From NCBI RefSeq assembly GCF_000708265.2, contig NZ_JCKI01000003.1, forward strand, positions 558,001-622,000: DNA of 64,000 nt. The letters run 5' to 3'. Positions 44,892 to 53,878 of this stretch are shown one piece after another; the first letter of the stretch is position 1, and each line of letters begins with the position of its first letter. Position numbers and translations under genes: made by a program. This DNA comes from Pedobacter sp. R20-19 (GTDB taxonomy: Bacteria; Bacteroidota; Bacteroidia; Sphingobacteriales; Sphingobacteriaceae). The notes under the pieces are model-generated. The model saw nothing but the letters and a program-made list of their open reading frames with translations. It had not been told where the DNA came from and made no database searches.

Positions 44892-45479
44892 CTTGAGTTT
44901 CTAAAGTAGTAAAACTAAAAATGAATACTAAAACCAATCTCCTTTTGGCTATGGATTAACTTAAATGCTCTTTCATTCCTTATATGGTAAAACATTAAAT
45001 ATTATCTCTCGAAACATCAAGAAAACTTAAATTTCTAAAGTGGTAGCACACAAAAAAGAATGAAACCACTCTCCTTTTGACTATGGATTAAACCTTAAAT
45101 ATTCTTCCATTCCTTATATAGTAAAACTTTACATATTTATCTCCCGAAACATCAAGAAAACTTAAATTTCTAAAGTGGTAGCACACAAAAAAGAATGAAA
45201 CCACTCTCCTTTTGACTATGGATTAAACCTTAAATATTCTTTCATTCCTTGTATAGTAAAACTTAACATATCTATCTCTCTACTTAAATTTCTAAAGGTG
45301 GCAGAACACAAGAAAGGATAATTAAAGCATTCTCATTTAGCGATAGATTAAACCTTAAATGTTCTTTCATTCCTTATATGGTAAAACTTACATATTTATC
45401 TCTCTACTTAAATTTCTAACGTGGTTAAACACAAGAAAGAATGATTAAACCATTCTCCTTTTAACTTTAGTGTTTCCCT
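44892..45479. repeat. Five-unit direct tandem repeat upstream of purM
   Basis: Units begin at 44892, 45026, 45161, 45283 and 45407, each starting CTTAAATTTCTAAAG-like (CTTGAGTTTCTAAAG in the first). Lengths are 134, 135, 122, 124 and about 73 (truncated). Units 2 and 3 are nearly identical; the others diverge. Each contains a CATTCTCCTTTT-like stretch, GGATTAAACCTTAAA and TTCATTCCTTATATGGTAAAA. The last, truncated unit runs up to the purM promoter. No ORF is supported. Confidence 0.85.
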
Positions 45480-45488
45480 TCAAAAGCT

Positions 45489-45496
45489 TATCTTTG
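45489..45496 (+). promoter_or_regulatory. -7 box of purM
   Basis: TATCTTTG fits TAnnTTTG exactly and ends only 7 bases before the ATG. The predicted transcript has a leader of 0-4 bases. Confidence 0.65.
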
Positions 45497-45503
45497 CCGC
45501 AAC

Positions 45504-46685
45504 ATGAGTGATAACAGGTACAATCAGCGTGGCGTTTCTGCCTCAAAAGAAGATGTGCATAATGCCATCAAAAATATTGATAAAGGAATTTTCCCAAAAG
45601 CATTTTGCAAAATCATTCCTGATGTTTTAGCTAGTGATGAAGCCTATTGCAATATCATGCATGCAGATGGTGCTGGCACAAAATCATCACTCGCCTACGT
45701 TTACTGGAAAGAAACAGGTGATATTTCTGTTTGGAAAGGTATTGCTCAAGATGCCATCATCATGAATATTGACGATTTGATTTGCGTTGGTGCTACCGAC
45801 AATATTTTGCTTTCCTCAACAATAGGCCGGAACAAAAATTTAATTCCTGGCGATGTAATTGCTGCTGTAATTAACGGAACAGAAGAAATTCTGGCTGATC
45901 TCCGCGAACAAGGAATTTCCATCTATTCAACAGGCGGTGAAACAGCTGATGTTGGCGACCTCGTAAGAACTATTATTGTAGATTCTACAGTAACCTGTCG
46001 GATGAAACGTGATGAGGTAATTAGTAATGACAATATTAAACCTGGTGATGTTATTGTGGCTTTAGCTTCATACGGACAAGCTACATATGAAACAGAATAT
46101 AATGGTGGAATGGGTTCTAATGGATTAACTTCAGCCCGTCATGATGTTTTTGAGAAATCAGTAGCGAACCAATATCCTGAAAGTTTTGATCCGGCTGTGC
46201 CATTTGATTTGGTCTTCTCTGGTCAAAAGAAATTAACCGATGAAATCGAAATTAAAGGTTTTGGCAAAATTACCGTAGGAAAGCTGGTTTTATCCCCTAC
46301 CCGTACTTATGCACCGGTAATAAAAAAAATATTAGCTAAACATCGTCAGCAAATTAATGGTATTGTACATTGTAGTGGTGGTGCACAAACCAAGGTACTC
46401 CACTTTGTTAATGATGATATCCATGTTATTAAAGATAATCTGTTACCTGTTCCACCATTGTTTTCTTTGATTCAAGAACAATCAGGTACAGACTGGAAAG
46501 AAATGTATAAAGTATTTAATATGGGTCACCGCATGGAGCTTTATGTACCACAAGAGATTGCTGAAAGCATTATTGAAATCTCAAAAAGCTTTAACATAGA
46601 CGCACAAATAATTGGTCGTGTAGAAAAAGGCGAACAGAAACAAGTAACAATAGAAAGCGAAAAGGGGACTTTTATTTACAATTAA
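45504..46685 (+). CDS. purM: AIR synthase (phosphoribosylformylglycinamidine cyclo-ligase)
   Basis: The 393-aa PurM makes aminoimidazole ribotide from FGAM with ATP, the step after PurL. Typical segments are MHADGAGTKSSLAYVYW, IAQDAIIMNIDDLICVGA, YSTGGETADVGDLVRT and the C-terminal HCSGGAQTKVLHF and FNMGHRMELYVP. It is somewhat longer than E. coli PurM (345), as is usual in Bacteroidota. It is separate from purL by 9 kb, so the purine genes are scattered. The start is fixed by the very close -7 box. Confidence 0.96.
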   Translation: MSDNRYNQRGVSASKEDVHNAIKNIDKGIFPKAFCKIIPDVLASDEAYCNIMHADGAGTKSSLAYVYWKETGDISVWKGIAQDAIIMNIDDLICVGATDNILLSSTIGRNKNLIPGDVIAAVINGTEEILADLREQGISIYSTGGETADVGDLVRTIIVDSTVTCRMKRDEVISNDNIKPGDVIVALASYGQATYETEYNGGMGSNGLTSARHDVFEKSVANQYPESFDPAVPFDLVFSGQKKLTDEIEIKGFGKITVGKLVLSPTRTYAPVIKKILAKHRQQINGIVHCSGGAQTKVLHFVNDDIHVIKDNLLPVPPLFSLIQEQSGTDWKEMYKVFNMGHRMELYVPQEIAESIIEISKSFNIDAQIIGRVEKGEQKQVTIESEKGTFIYN

Positions 46686-46706
46686 GATTTTACAATTAAA
46701 TAATTG

Positions 46707-46742
46707 AATAGGCTTTGGATAAAACCAAAGCCTATTTTTTAT
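46707..46742 (+). terminator. purM terminator
   Basis: A perfect 12-bp stem AATAGGCTTTGG / CCAAAGCCTATT with a 6-base loop is followed by TTTT. Confidence 0.9.
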
Positions 46743-46796
46743 TGGAGGAGAATTGTAATATTTCTAAGTCAAGAAAAACCAGTCAGCACAGATTAA

Positions 46797-46804
46797 TATC
46801 TTCG
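46797..46804 (+). promoter_or_regulatory. Possible -7 box of the S1/P1 nuclease gene
   Basis: TATCTTCG differs from TAnnTTTG by one base and ends 4 bases before the ATG, implying an almost leaderless message. Confidence 0.4.
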
Positions 46805-46808
46805 TGGC

Positions 46809-47603
46809 ATGAAAAGAATAATTGTAGCATGCGTACTCATATGCATAGCATTCCTTTTTGGCTCATGGGGCTTTTTCGGACACAAAACTGTTGCTTCCAT
46901 TGCAGAAAAACATCTAAATGATGAGGCTAAACAAGCTGTTAAAGAACTGCTAGGTAAAGAAACCTTAACAGATGTGGCATCCTGGGCTGACGAGGTTCGC
47001 AATCAACCAGAATACAAGAATACATCCGGATGGCATTTTGTTAATCTACCTTTGGGCTTAAGCCGTCGAAGATTCAAAGATTCCATTCAAAGCTTAAAAA
47101 ATGAAAACCTGTTAACAGCACTTGCATTAAATGAATCAATAATCAAAGATCGAAACGCGACTAAAGATCAGAAAATTATTGCTTTAAAATTCATCGTGCA
47201 TTTAGTGGGAGATGCCCATCAGCCCATGCATGTGAGCCGTGCTGAAGATAAGGGTGGTAATACTATACAGGTTCAGTTTGATGGAAAAGGAACTAACCTG
47301 CACTCTCTTTGGGATAGCCGATTATTAGATCATCAGGGACTTAGCATTACACAGCTTGTAGCAAAAGATGATGTAGGTAAATTCAGAATAAGAAAATGGC
47401 AAAGGGCCTCACCAATCGACTGGTTATATGAAAGTTATAAAATCAGTTCAAAGCTTTATCAGGAAGTTGAAAAGAATAATAAATTAGACGAGGCATATTA
47501 CCAATCTCATATCGCTATTGCAAATAAAAGAATAGAAATGGGCGGGATCCGTTTGGCTGGAGTATTGAATGAGCTGTTTAGGAATGGCGTTCAATATAAA
47601 TAA
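46809..47603 (+). CDS. Exported S1/P1-family zinc nuclease
   Basis: The 264-aa protein has a signal peptide whose predicted cleavage leaves Trp20 at the mature N-terminus (WGFFGHKTVASIAEKHL). In S1/P1 nucleases the N-terminal Trp binds zinc, together with His in GHKT, Asp in ASWADEVR, HFVNLP, HLVGDAHQPMHVS and the HSLWDSRLL motif; all are present. Members cleave single-stranded nucleic acids and remove 3' phosphates from nucleotides. It should act outside the cytoplasm to salvage phosphate or nucleotides. It is a single-gene unit with its own terminator. Confidence 0.95.
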   Translation: MKRIIVACVLICIAFLFGSWGFFGHKTVASIAEKHLNDEAKQAVKELLGKETLTDVASWADEVRNQPEYKNTSGWHFVNLPLGLSRRRFKDSIQSLKNENLLTALALNESIIKDRNATKDQKIIALKFIVHLVGDAHQPMHVSRAEDKGGNTIQVQFDGKGTNLHSLWDSRLLDHQGLSITQLVAKDDVGKFRIRKWQRASPIDWLYESYKISSKLYQEVEKNNKLDEAYYQSHIAIANKRIEMGGIRLAGVLNELFRNGVQYK

Positions 47604-47626
47604 GTAATTACAAAAGCCAATCATCT

Positions 47627-47658
47627 AAAAGCTTCTTGAAACCATTCGGGAAGCTTTT
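47627..47658 (+). terminator. Terminator of the nuclease gene
   Basis: AAAAGCTTC pairs with GAAGCTTTT, followed by TT, 24 bases after the stop codon. Confidence 0.8.
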
Positions 47659-47977
47659 TTGACTATTCCAATAGCTTGGATTATAAACCTACTTTCTGCT
47701 GTAATTTGACATGATCAGCAGTGTCTCGGCAGACTATTCATCTGGACCTTGTTCGTATCTCGTTCGTCTCTGGTTCGGCAAAAGCAATTCAATAAACGAT
47801 AGCAATACAGTGTGAAGATTAACTTAGTCACATACAGTTATGGGTAATACCTTAACCAATATACCGTAATCAACAAATCAGTTGTAACCAATATAGAATT
47901 TATATCAAAAAATCTTACCCTTGGGTTTTGTTAATATCACAGATAAATTGCTCCAATAAATCCCGTTAAATTGCAAA

Positions 47978-48007
47978 AAAGCTTCGCAAAATCATTTGCG
48001 AAGCTTT
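47978..48007. terminator. Perfect 13-bp hairpin in the gap
   Basis: AAAGCTTCGCAAA / TTTGCGAAGCTTT form a stem with a 4-base loop. On the minus strand it is followed by TTTTTT, so it may back up the receptor terminator at 48261. The rest of 47659-48260 shows nothing recognisable. Confidence 0.6.
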
Positions 48008-48260
48008 GAAGAAGGTAGACAAATCTGTTCTTTTAAATCAAAAATGCTCTCTCTATTTTTCAGAAAACTAATTCTTTAAATCTCTCACCCTTTGCTATCT
48101 TTTATAAACAGATGCCAACCATGTTTTTCTACCTCTTACACCTTTGTATTAGCATATTTGGCATGTTTGTTTAAATGTTCACTATATTTAATTATTGTTT
48201 TTCTTAATAGGCTTAAAAATCATTAAATCATATTTTCATATAAATGGCTTTGCTTATTAT

Positions 48261-48291
48261 AAAAAAAGCCCCAACTTTTCAGTCAGGGCTT
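48261..48291 (-). terminator. Terminator of the Oar-like receptor gene
   Basis: AAGCCC / GGGCTT pair around a 14-base loop and are followed by a long T-run on the minus strand, just after the stop codon. Confidence 0.75.
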
Positions 48292-48318
48292 CAAGAAAAT
48301 TATTGTATGAATTAATTA

Positions 48319-51300
48319 TTAATTAAAGTTATAACGAACACCAAATTGCATGTAATAAGTAGATGATATTGTTTGAGAAGTGCCGAAAGTAGTTCTCGTT
48401 AAGTCATTACTGGTAGCCCCCATTCTAAATGTTGGCTTAGTAGTATTACTAATAGATGAAACATTTTGCGGAACTAATATAGCACTTTGATTAACAAAAT
48501 TTACGTTACCCCACTTGCGGTTCAATAAATTTCCAACATTAAAGATATCAACTGTAAATTGGAATGAATTTTTTGTATTACCAAAGTTTTTGAATACTTC
48601 CTGCGTTAATCTAAAATCAAATTGATTTCTCCAAGGAGATGTACCACCATTACGTTTAGCATACTCGCCTCTATGTTTGCTTAAATAATCATCCTGTGCA
48701 ATATATGCTTCGAATGCATCACTTTGCTCTTGTGCAGTATATGCTCTTCCGTAACCTGAAGTTCCTGCTGGAATAGCTACGAAAGTAATTTCAGATGCAT
48801 CTCTTGGAATGTAAATCAAATCATTGCCTGATTGACCATCTCTGTTGAAATCAGAACTATAAGTATAAGAGAAACGACCTTGTTGGCTTCCTTCATAGAA
48901 CAACGAAAATGAAGTAGCAAGATTACCAAAATACGCTTTTCTATAAGAAATATTGGCGATAATTCTATCAGGGTTTAAGTTACTTGAATAACTTAAAGTT
49001 GGTGTATTTGGATTTCCAGAAGTTTGTGGAATTGACCATAAGTTTAACAGCTGATCACCACCACCGTCGCCATAGTTACGTTGATCAGATCTAGTATAAG
49101 CTACCATGGCTGATAATCCACCCTGAAATTGTTTTGTCAATTGAGCAGTTGCTTGCCAGTTATAACCACCTTTAGCATTTGTCATTTGAATTACGTTGAA
49201 GCCAGATGAACTTGTAGCTGCGGCTGTAGTAGCAACTTGCCCTGCAGAAGTTAAAGAAACATTCTGTCTTGCAAATGTTGAGCTAGGAAACATTGGTCTG
49301 GTATCACCATAACCACTGATAGCTAAATTAGTTGGATTAACTAAATTGATATTCTGTGCAACTGCTACATTTAAATCTCTTCCATAAATACCTTCTAAAG
49401 TACCAACGATACCCCATGGTAGTTTTACATCAAATGCTAAACTAGATTTCCAGGTTTGAGGAAACTTCAAGTTTGGTGACATTACACTAATGCTACTCGG
49501 AATTGAAGATCCAGCTGCTGGAGCTGTTGATAATAAATTAGGCGCAATACTAGGATTAAAATATGGAGTATTTGCCTGACCAGAATAAGTTTGGGTATAT
49601 TGTAATAAACCAGCATCACCCGATTGAGATACAATCCAAACAAATGGAATACGACCAGTAAAAATACCAGTACCACCACGAACTTGAAAAGATCTATCTC
49701 CAAATACATTCCAGTTAAATCCGAAACGTGGAGAGTAAGAAATTCTGTTTTCTGGTAAAAGGCCAGTATCAACTTTTTGACCTGCAAAATTTAAACCTGC
49801 AACTAAAGGATGTGTTCTAACTTCTGAAACATCGGGATAAGATGCCTGTTCAACACGTAAACCAGCCGTTAATTTTAAACGATCCGATACCGTAAATTCA
49901 TCTTGCAAGTAAGCAGAGTATTGATTGAATTTAAAACTTGGATAAGCTTGTGAACCATCTGCTGTTAATGGATAAGTAACTGCATAATTTGCAGGTTTTG
50001 CATTGTTTACAAAATCAGCCCATGAATTAAATACATAATAACCTGTACCAAAACGTTGGAAACCGTTTTTAGTTGTACTGAATTCTGCCTGCAAACCTAA
50101 GGTAATGTTATGTTTACCTAAAGCCAAGCTTAAATCATCACTATAAGTATATCCCTTAACATCTCTTAAGTTACCATAAGTAAATGGCTCATAACCGAAA
50201 GTTGTAGCAACATTAGTACCATCTAATATATCAACCAAAGGAAAGGGAGAACTATCAGATGTTCTAGGATCATTTTGATGTGAATAAGTAGCTCTTGCCA
50301 CGTTAGTTATTTTACTTCCAAAAGATGAAGTTAATTCAGCTACGCCTGAATATAAGTTGGCAGCTTGATAATAATTAGAATTGAAAAAAGATAAAGCGTT
50401 AACTGAAGCTCTGTTTGATGTAGCACCAAATGTGATACCAGAACCTGTAGTTGAAGTACTTAAATTTGAAGGCGATTGACTTTCAACTTGGTTATATCTT
50501 ACACTAAACCGATGATTTTTAGAGATGTTCCAATCTAAACGGGCAAACATTTTTTCATTATCGCTAGTATTAGAATAACCTTGATAAGGACCTGTTTGAT
50601 AACCATATTTAGCATTTAAATAAGAAGAAACAGTATTTAAAAAATCTGCTGTTGGCTTAGCAACTGTACTGATACTACCAAAAGGCTGACTTAAAGTAGC
50701 AGCGATTTTAGTAGTACCTGGCTGAATGGTATGTTTTTTCTCATAATTCACAAAGAAAAACAATTTATCTTTTACGATTGGCCCACCTAAACTAAAACCA
50801 TAATTTTTCTCGTCAAGTTTTTGAAGCGTTTGAATTCTGTAGGTTTCTCCGATTCTTTTACCTTGTTGATCATCACCACGCATGGTATAAAAAGCATTTC
50901 CAGAAAAAGTATTAGTTCCTGAGCGGGTAACAGCAGTAACAGAACCACCCGTAAAACCAGTTTGACGAACATCAAATGGCGTTACATTAATGGAGATTTG
51001 CTCTAATGCATCAATTGAAATTGGAGATCCACCAGCAGGAATATTTTGACCAATACCAAATTGGTTATTAAAGTTTGCTCCATCAACTGTAAAGTTATTA
51101 GAACGATAATTACCACCACCGATTGAAGTACCATTTGCTTGTGGCGTTAAACGCGTTAAATCATTAACACTACGTGAAATGGTTGGTAAACTTTGAATTT
51201 GTGTTTTATTAATAACAGTTGAAGTACCACTTCTGTTCGAATTCAAAACACTATTTGCACTTTGTCCTATTACTTTTACTTCACTCAAAGTCGAACTGTT

Positions 51301-51639
51301 ATCTACTAATATTGGGTTCAGCACAAACGGCTCACCTAATTTTAAATAAATATCGGTAGCTTTTTCTGGTCTGTAACCAACAAAACTAATTTCAACTGTG
51401 TATGGGCCACCTACACGCATACCACCAATAGTAAAACGGCCATCATTATTTGTTGACACAGAATAAACTGTTCCGGTTGGGGTATGGGTAGCTTTTACAC
51501 TTGCACCAGGTAGGGCACCTTTGGCATCCTTGATAGTACCTGTCATTGAAGATGTAGTTACCTGTGCATTTGCAACAGATATAAAACCTACAAAAGCAAG
51601 AACAATTACTACAATCTTAAATAGTAAAGTTTTTTTCAT
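48319..51639 (-). CDS. Oar-like TonB-dependent outer-membrane receptor
   Basis: The 1106-aa protein has a signal peptide, an N-terminal carboxypeptidase-regulatory-like beta-sandwich (about 27-115, GTIKDAKGALPGASVKATH in part), a plug (about 120-240, with SVNDLTRLTPQANGTSIGGGNYRSN in part) and a large barrel ending MQFGVRYNFN. The domain order and DVRQTGFTGGSVTAVTRSGTN resemble Myxococcus Oar, which is linked to export of a signalling protease, rather than SusC; no SusD follows. The substrate is unknown. It should use the TonB at 41524-42366 or a paralogue. Confidence 0.93.
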   Translation of the reverse strand: MKKTLLFKIVVIVLAFVGFISVANAQVTTSSMTGTIKDAKGALPGASVKATHTPTGTVYSVSTNNDGRFTIGGMRVGGPYTVEISFVGYRPEKATDIYLKLGEPFVLNPILVDNSSTLSEVKVIGQSANSVLNSNRSGTSTVINKTQIQSLPTISRSVNDLTRLTPQANGTSIGGGNYRSNNFTVDGANFNNQFGIGQNIPAGGSPISIDALEQISINVTPFDVRQTGFTGGSVTAVTRSGTNTFSGNAFYTMRGDDQQGKRIGETYRIQTLQKLDEKNYGFSLGGPIVKDKLFFFVNYEKKHTIQPGTTKIAATLSQPFGSISTVAKPTADFLNTVSSYLNAKYGYQTGPYQGYSNTSDNEKMFARLDWNISKNHRFSVRYNQVESQSPSNLSTSTTGSGITFGATSNRASVNALSFFNSNYYQAANLYSGVAELTSSFGSKITNVARATYSHQNDPRTSDSSPFPLVDILDGTNVATTFGYEPFTYGNLRDVKGYTYSDDLSLALGKHNITLGLQAEFSTTKNGFQRFGTGYYVFNSWADFVNNAKPANYAVTYPLTADGSQAYPSFKFNQYSAYLQDEFTVSDRLKLTAGLRVEQASYPDVSEVRTHPLVAGLNFAGQKVDTGLLPENRISYSPRFGFNWNVFGDRSFQVRGGTGIFTGRIPFVWIVSQSGDAGLLQYTQTYSGQANTPYFNPSIAPNLLSTAPAAGSSIPSSISVMSPNLKFPQTWKSSLAFDVKLPWGIVGTLEGIYGRDLNVAVAQNINLVNPTNLAISGYGDTRPMFPSSTFARQNVSLTSAGQVATTAAATSSSGFNVIQMTNAKGGYNWQATAQLTKQFQGGLSAMVAYTRSDQRNYGDGGGDQLLNLWSIPQTSGNPNTPTLSYSSNLNPDRIIANISYRKAYFGNLATSFSLFYEGSQQGRFSYTYSSDFNRDGQSGNDLIYIPRDASEITFVAIPAGTSGYGRAYTAQEQSDAFEAYIAQDDYLSKHRGEYAKRNGGTSPWRNQFDFRLTQEVFKNFGNTKNSFQFTVDIFNVGNLLNRKWGNVNFVNQSAILVPQNVSSISNTTKPTFRMGATSNDLTRTTFGTSQTISSTYYMQFGVRYNFN

Positions 51640-51696
51640 CCTTTGTTTTTTAATGTTTTTGTTGTTGAATAATAAATTGGGGTGATTTTATTGCTG

Positions 51697-51704
51697 CAAA
51701 TGTA
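51697..51704 (-). promoter_or_regulatory. -7 box of the Oar-like receptor gene
   Basis: TACATTTG on the minus strand fits TAnnTTTG, about 57 bases upstream of the ATG. Confidence 0.55.
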
Positions 51705-52338
51705 TGTATTAAAATTTAACACATTTTAACATGCAATGTTAAATTTACGTTAACAAACTCAAAACTTTTCAACAATTCAGTTCTCTATTTAACATCATAA
51801 CTTTCACTTTATCAAAGGATTGCTTAAACAACTAAATAATTACCATAAAACTGAATTAAAACTTAAAAATAATGCAGTAAATTCTAAATAAATCTAACAG
51901 TTCACTAATTATCGTTCTTAACGATCATGATTCTTAAGGATTTTACCAAACAATAAAATACATCCATATTAATTTCTTATAATAAGAAGTAACAATAAGA
52001 GGTTTTGACATAATTGGAATTAATTTATTAGCGTAGGCAAATTTTCTGGAATACTTTTTAATAAATGGCAAAACAATATAAACCATACGGAGGAGCCTTA
52101 AACAAAACCTCATTGTAAATTTTGTAGTTTTTACATTACTATCGAAATAATCAACGCATCAATTAACATTTTTTTTTTAGTTTTGGGCTGTTGTTGAGTA
52201 AATGAAAACGCTCAGTCAGGTAATATCAGAACATTAAAGATATCCAAAGGAGATCAGCCTGTTCGATTTGTGACTTTTTCATTAGAAGTTTACATCAATA
52301 AAAGAAACAATTAAAAAGCAAATCTCTATATAATAGAT
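51705..52338. other. Long AT-rich gap between the receptor and lpdA, nothing firm
   Basis: No gene, clear hairpin or repeat is visible. AT-rich sequence with a poly-T run near 52168 suggests regulatory space for two divergent genes, but I cannot assign sites. Confidence 0.5.
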
Positions 52339-53727
52339 ATGAATTACGATGTTATTGTTTTAGGCAGCGGCCCAGGTGGCTATGTAGCTGCAATCAGAGC
52401 CTCTCAATTAGGAATGAAAGTTGCTATTGTAGAGCGTGAATCACTAGGTGGCATTTGCTTAAACTGGGGCTGTATCCCAACTAAAGCGTTACTAAAAAGT
52501 GCACAGGTTTTTGAATATATTAATCATGCAGCAGATTATGGAATCACTACTGCCGAAGCGACTGCAGATTTTGCAGCTGTAGTAAAACGCAGTCGTGGTG
52601 TTGCAGATGGTATGAGCAAAGGCGTTCAGTTTTTAATGAAGAAAAACAAGATCGACGTGATCATGGGTACTGGTAAAGTGAAACCAGGAAACAAATTAGA
52701 AGTTAAAGGTGCTGATGGTTCTCAAAAAGAATTGACAGCTAAAAATATCATCATTGCTACAGGTGCCCGTTCAAGAGAATTGCCTAACCTGAAACAGGAT
52801 GGCAAAAAAATCATCGGCTATCGCCAGGCCATGGTACTTCCAGAATTACCAAAAAGCATGGTTGTTGTAGGTTCAGGCGCTATAGGTGTTGAATTTGCCT
52901 ATTTCTATGCTACAATGGGCACTAAGGTAACCATTGTTGAATTTATGGAAAACGTTGTACCTGTAGAGGATGAAGATGTTTCTAAGCAGTTATTGCGTAG
53001 CCTTAAAAAAGTGGGTATAGATGTGATGACTTCTGCTTCGGTGGAATCAGTAGACACAAGTGGTTCAGGTTGTAAAGTTTCAGTTAAAACAGCTTCAGGT
53101 ATGCAAACCATCGAGGCAGACATTGTACTTTCTGCAGCTGGAATTGTGGCTAACATTGAAAACATTGGTTTAGAAGAAACTGGAATCAAAACTGAAAAAG
53201 GGAAAATTGTTACGGATGAGTTTTATAATACTTCGGTAAAAGGCTATTATGCTATTGGCGATGTGGTTAGCGGACAAGCGCTAGCGCACGTAGCATCTGC
53301 AGAAGGCATTATCTGTGTAGAAAAAATTGCTGGTCAGCATGCCGAGCCTTTAGATTATAACAATATCCCGGGCTGTACTTATTGCACACCTGAAATTGCC
53401 TCTGTTGGTTATACAGAGAAAGCAGCGAAAGCAGCAGGTTATGAATTAAAAATAGGCAAATTTCCATTTTCTGCCTCAGGTAAAGCAAGTGCTGCCGGTG
53501 CAAAAGATGGCTTTGTTAAATTAATTTTTGATGCTAAATATGGCGAATTATTAGGCGCACACATGATTGGTACTAACGTTACTGAAATGATCGCTGAAAT
53601 TGTTGTTGCCCGTAAATTGGAAACTACAGGTCATGAAATGATTAAATCGGTTCACCCCCACCCAACCATGAGCGAAGCCATCATGGAAGCTGCTGCTGAT
53701 GCATATGGTGAAGTGATCCATTTGTAG
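52339..53727 (+). CDS. lpdA: Dihydrolipoyl dehydrogenase
   Basis: The 462-aa flavoenzyme (E3) reoxidises dihydrolipoamide in 2-oxoacid dehydrogenase complexes. It has the FAD motif GSGPGGYVAAIRA, the redox disulfide Cys40-x4-Cys45 in GGICLNWGCIPTKALL, the NAD motif GSGAIGVEFAYFYATMG, the second FAD motif GYYAIGDV, and the catalytic His/Glu in VHPHPTMSEA. No E1 or E2 gene is adjacent. The stop codon is the first three bases of a heptamer array. Confidence 0.97.
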   Translation: MNYDVIVLGSGPGGYVAAIRASQLGMKVAIVERESLGGICLNWGCIPTKALLKSAQVFEYINHAADYGITTAEATADFAAVVKRSRGVADGMSKGVQFLMKKNKIDVIMGTGKVKPGNKLEVKGADGSQKELTAKNIIIATGARSRELPNLKQDGKKIIGYRQAMVLPELPKSMVVVGSGAIGVEFAYFYATMGTKVTIVEFMENVVPVEDEDVSKQLLRSLKKVGIDVMTSASVESVDTSGSGCKVSVKTASGMQTIEADIVLSAAGIVANIENIGLEETGIKTEKGKIVTDEFYNTSVKGYYAIGDVVSGQALAHVASAEGIICVEKIAGQHAEPLDYNNIPGCTYCTPEIASVGYTEKAAKAAGYELKIGKFPFSASGKASAAGAKDGFVKLIFDAKYGELLGAHMIGTNVTEMIAEIVVARKLETTGHEMIKSVHPHPTMSEAIMEAAADAYGEVIHL

Positions 53728-53770
53728 TCATTAGTCATTAGTCATTAGTCATTAGTCATTAGTCATTAGT
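53725..53770. repeat. Heptamer array starting on the lpdA stop codon
   Basis: Six copies of TAGTCAT (53725-53766) plus TAGT. The first TAG is the lpdA stop codon. As the unit length is 7, TAG appears in all three frames. Confidence 0.9.
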
Positions 53771-53778
53771 AAAAATCA

Positions 53779-53810
53779 CAAAACCCTTTAGATTGTTCTA
53801 AAGGGTTTTG
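53779..53810 (+). terminator. lpdA terminator
   Basis: A perfect 13-bp stem CAAAACCCTTTAG / CTAAAGGGTTTTG with a 6-base loop lies 9 bp after the heptamer array. Confidence 0.85.
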
Positions 53811-53830
53811 TAATTTTACCGGTTTATTTC

Positions 53831-53878
53831 CTAACCACCTAACCACCTAACCACCTAACCACCTAACCACCTAACCAC
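53831..53878. repeat. Octamer array directly abutting the MBL start codon
   Basis: Six exact copies of CTAACCAC end at 53878, and the ATG of the next gene starts at 53879. No ribosome-binding site is present between them. Confidence 0.9.

Noticed and set aside
44892..45479. Regular direct repeats resembling a CRISPR array
   Set aside because: Units are 122-135 bp and diverge across their full length; there are no 23-37-bp repeats with unique spacers and no cas genes.
47711..47815. A 34-codon ORF (starts MISSVSADYSS) in the gap after the nuclease
   Set aside because: No ribosome site, no promoter and it overlaps GTTCGTCTCTGGTTCGG-type repeat sequence; composition is not gene-like.
52065..52118. 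A 17-codon ORF (starts MAKQYKPYGG) upstream of lpdA
   Set aside because: There is no run of codons or hairpin to suggest a leader peptide and nothing supports translation.
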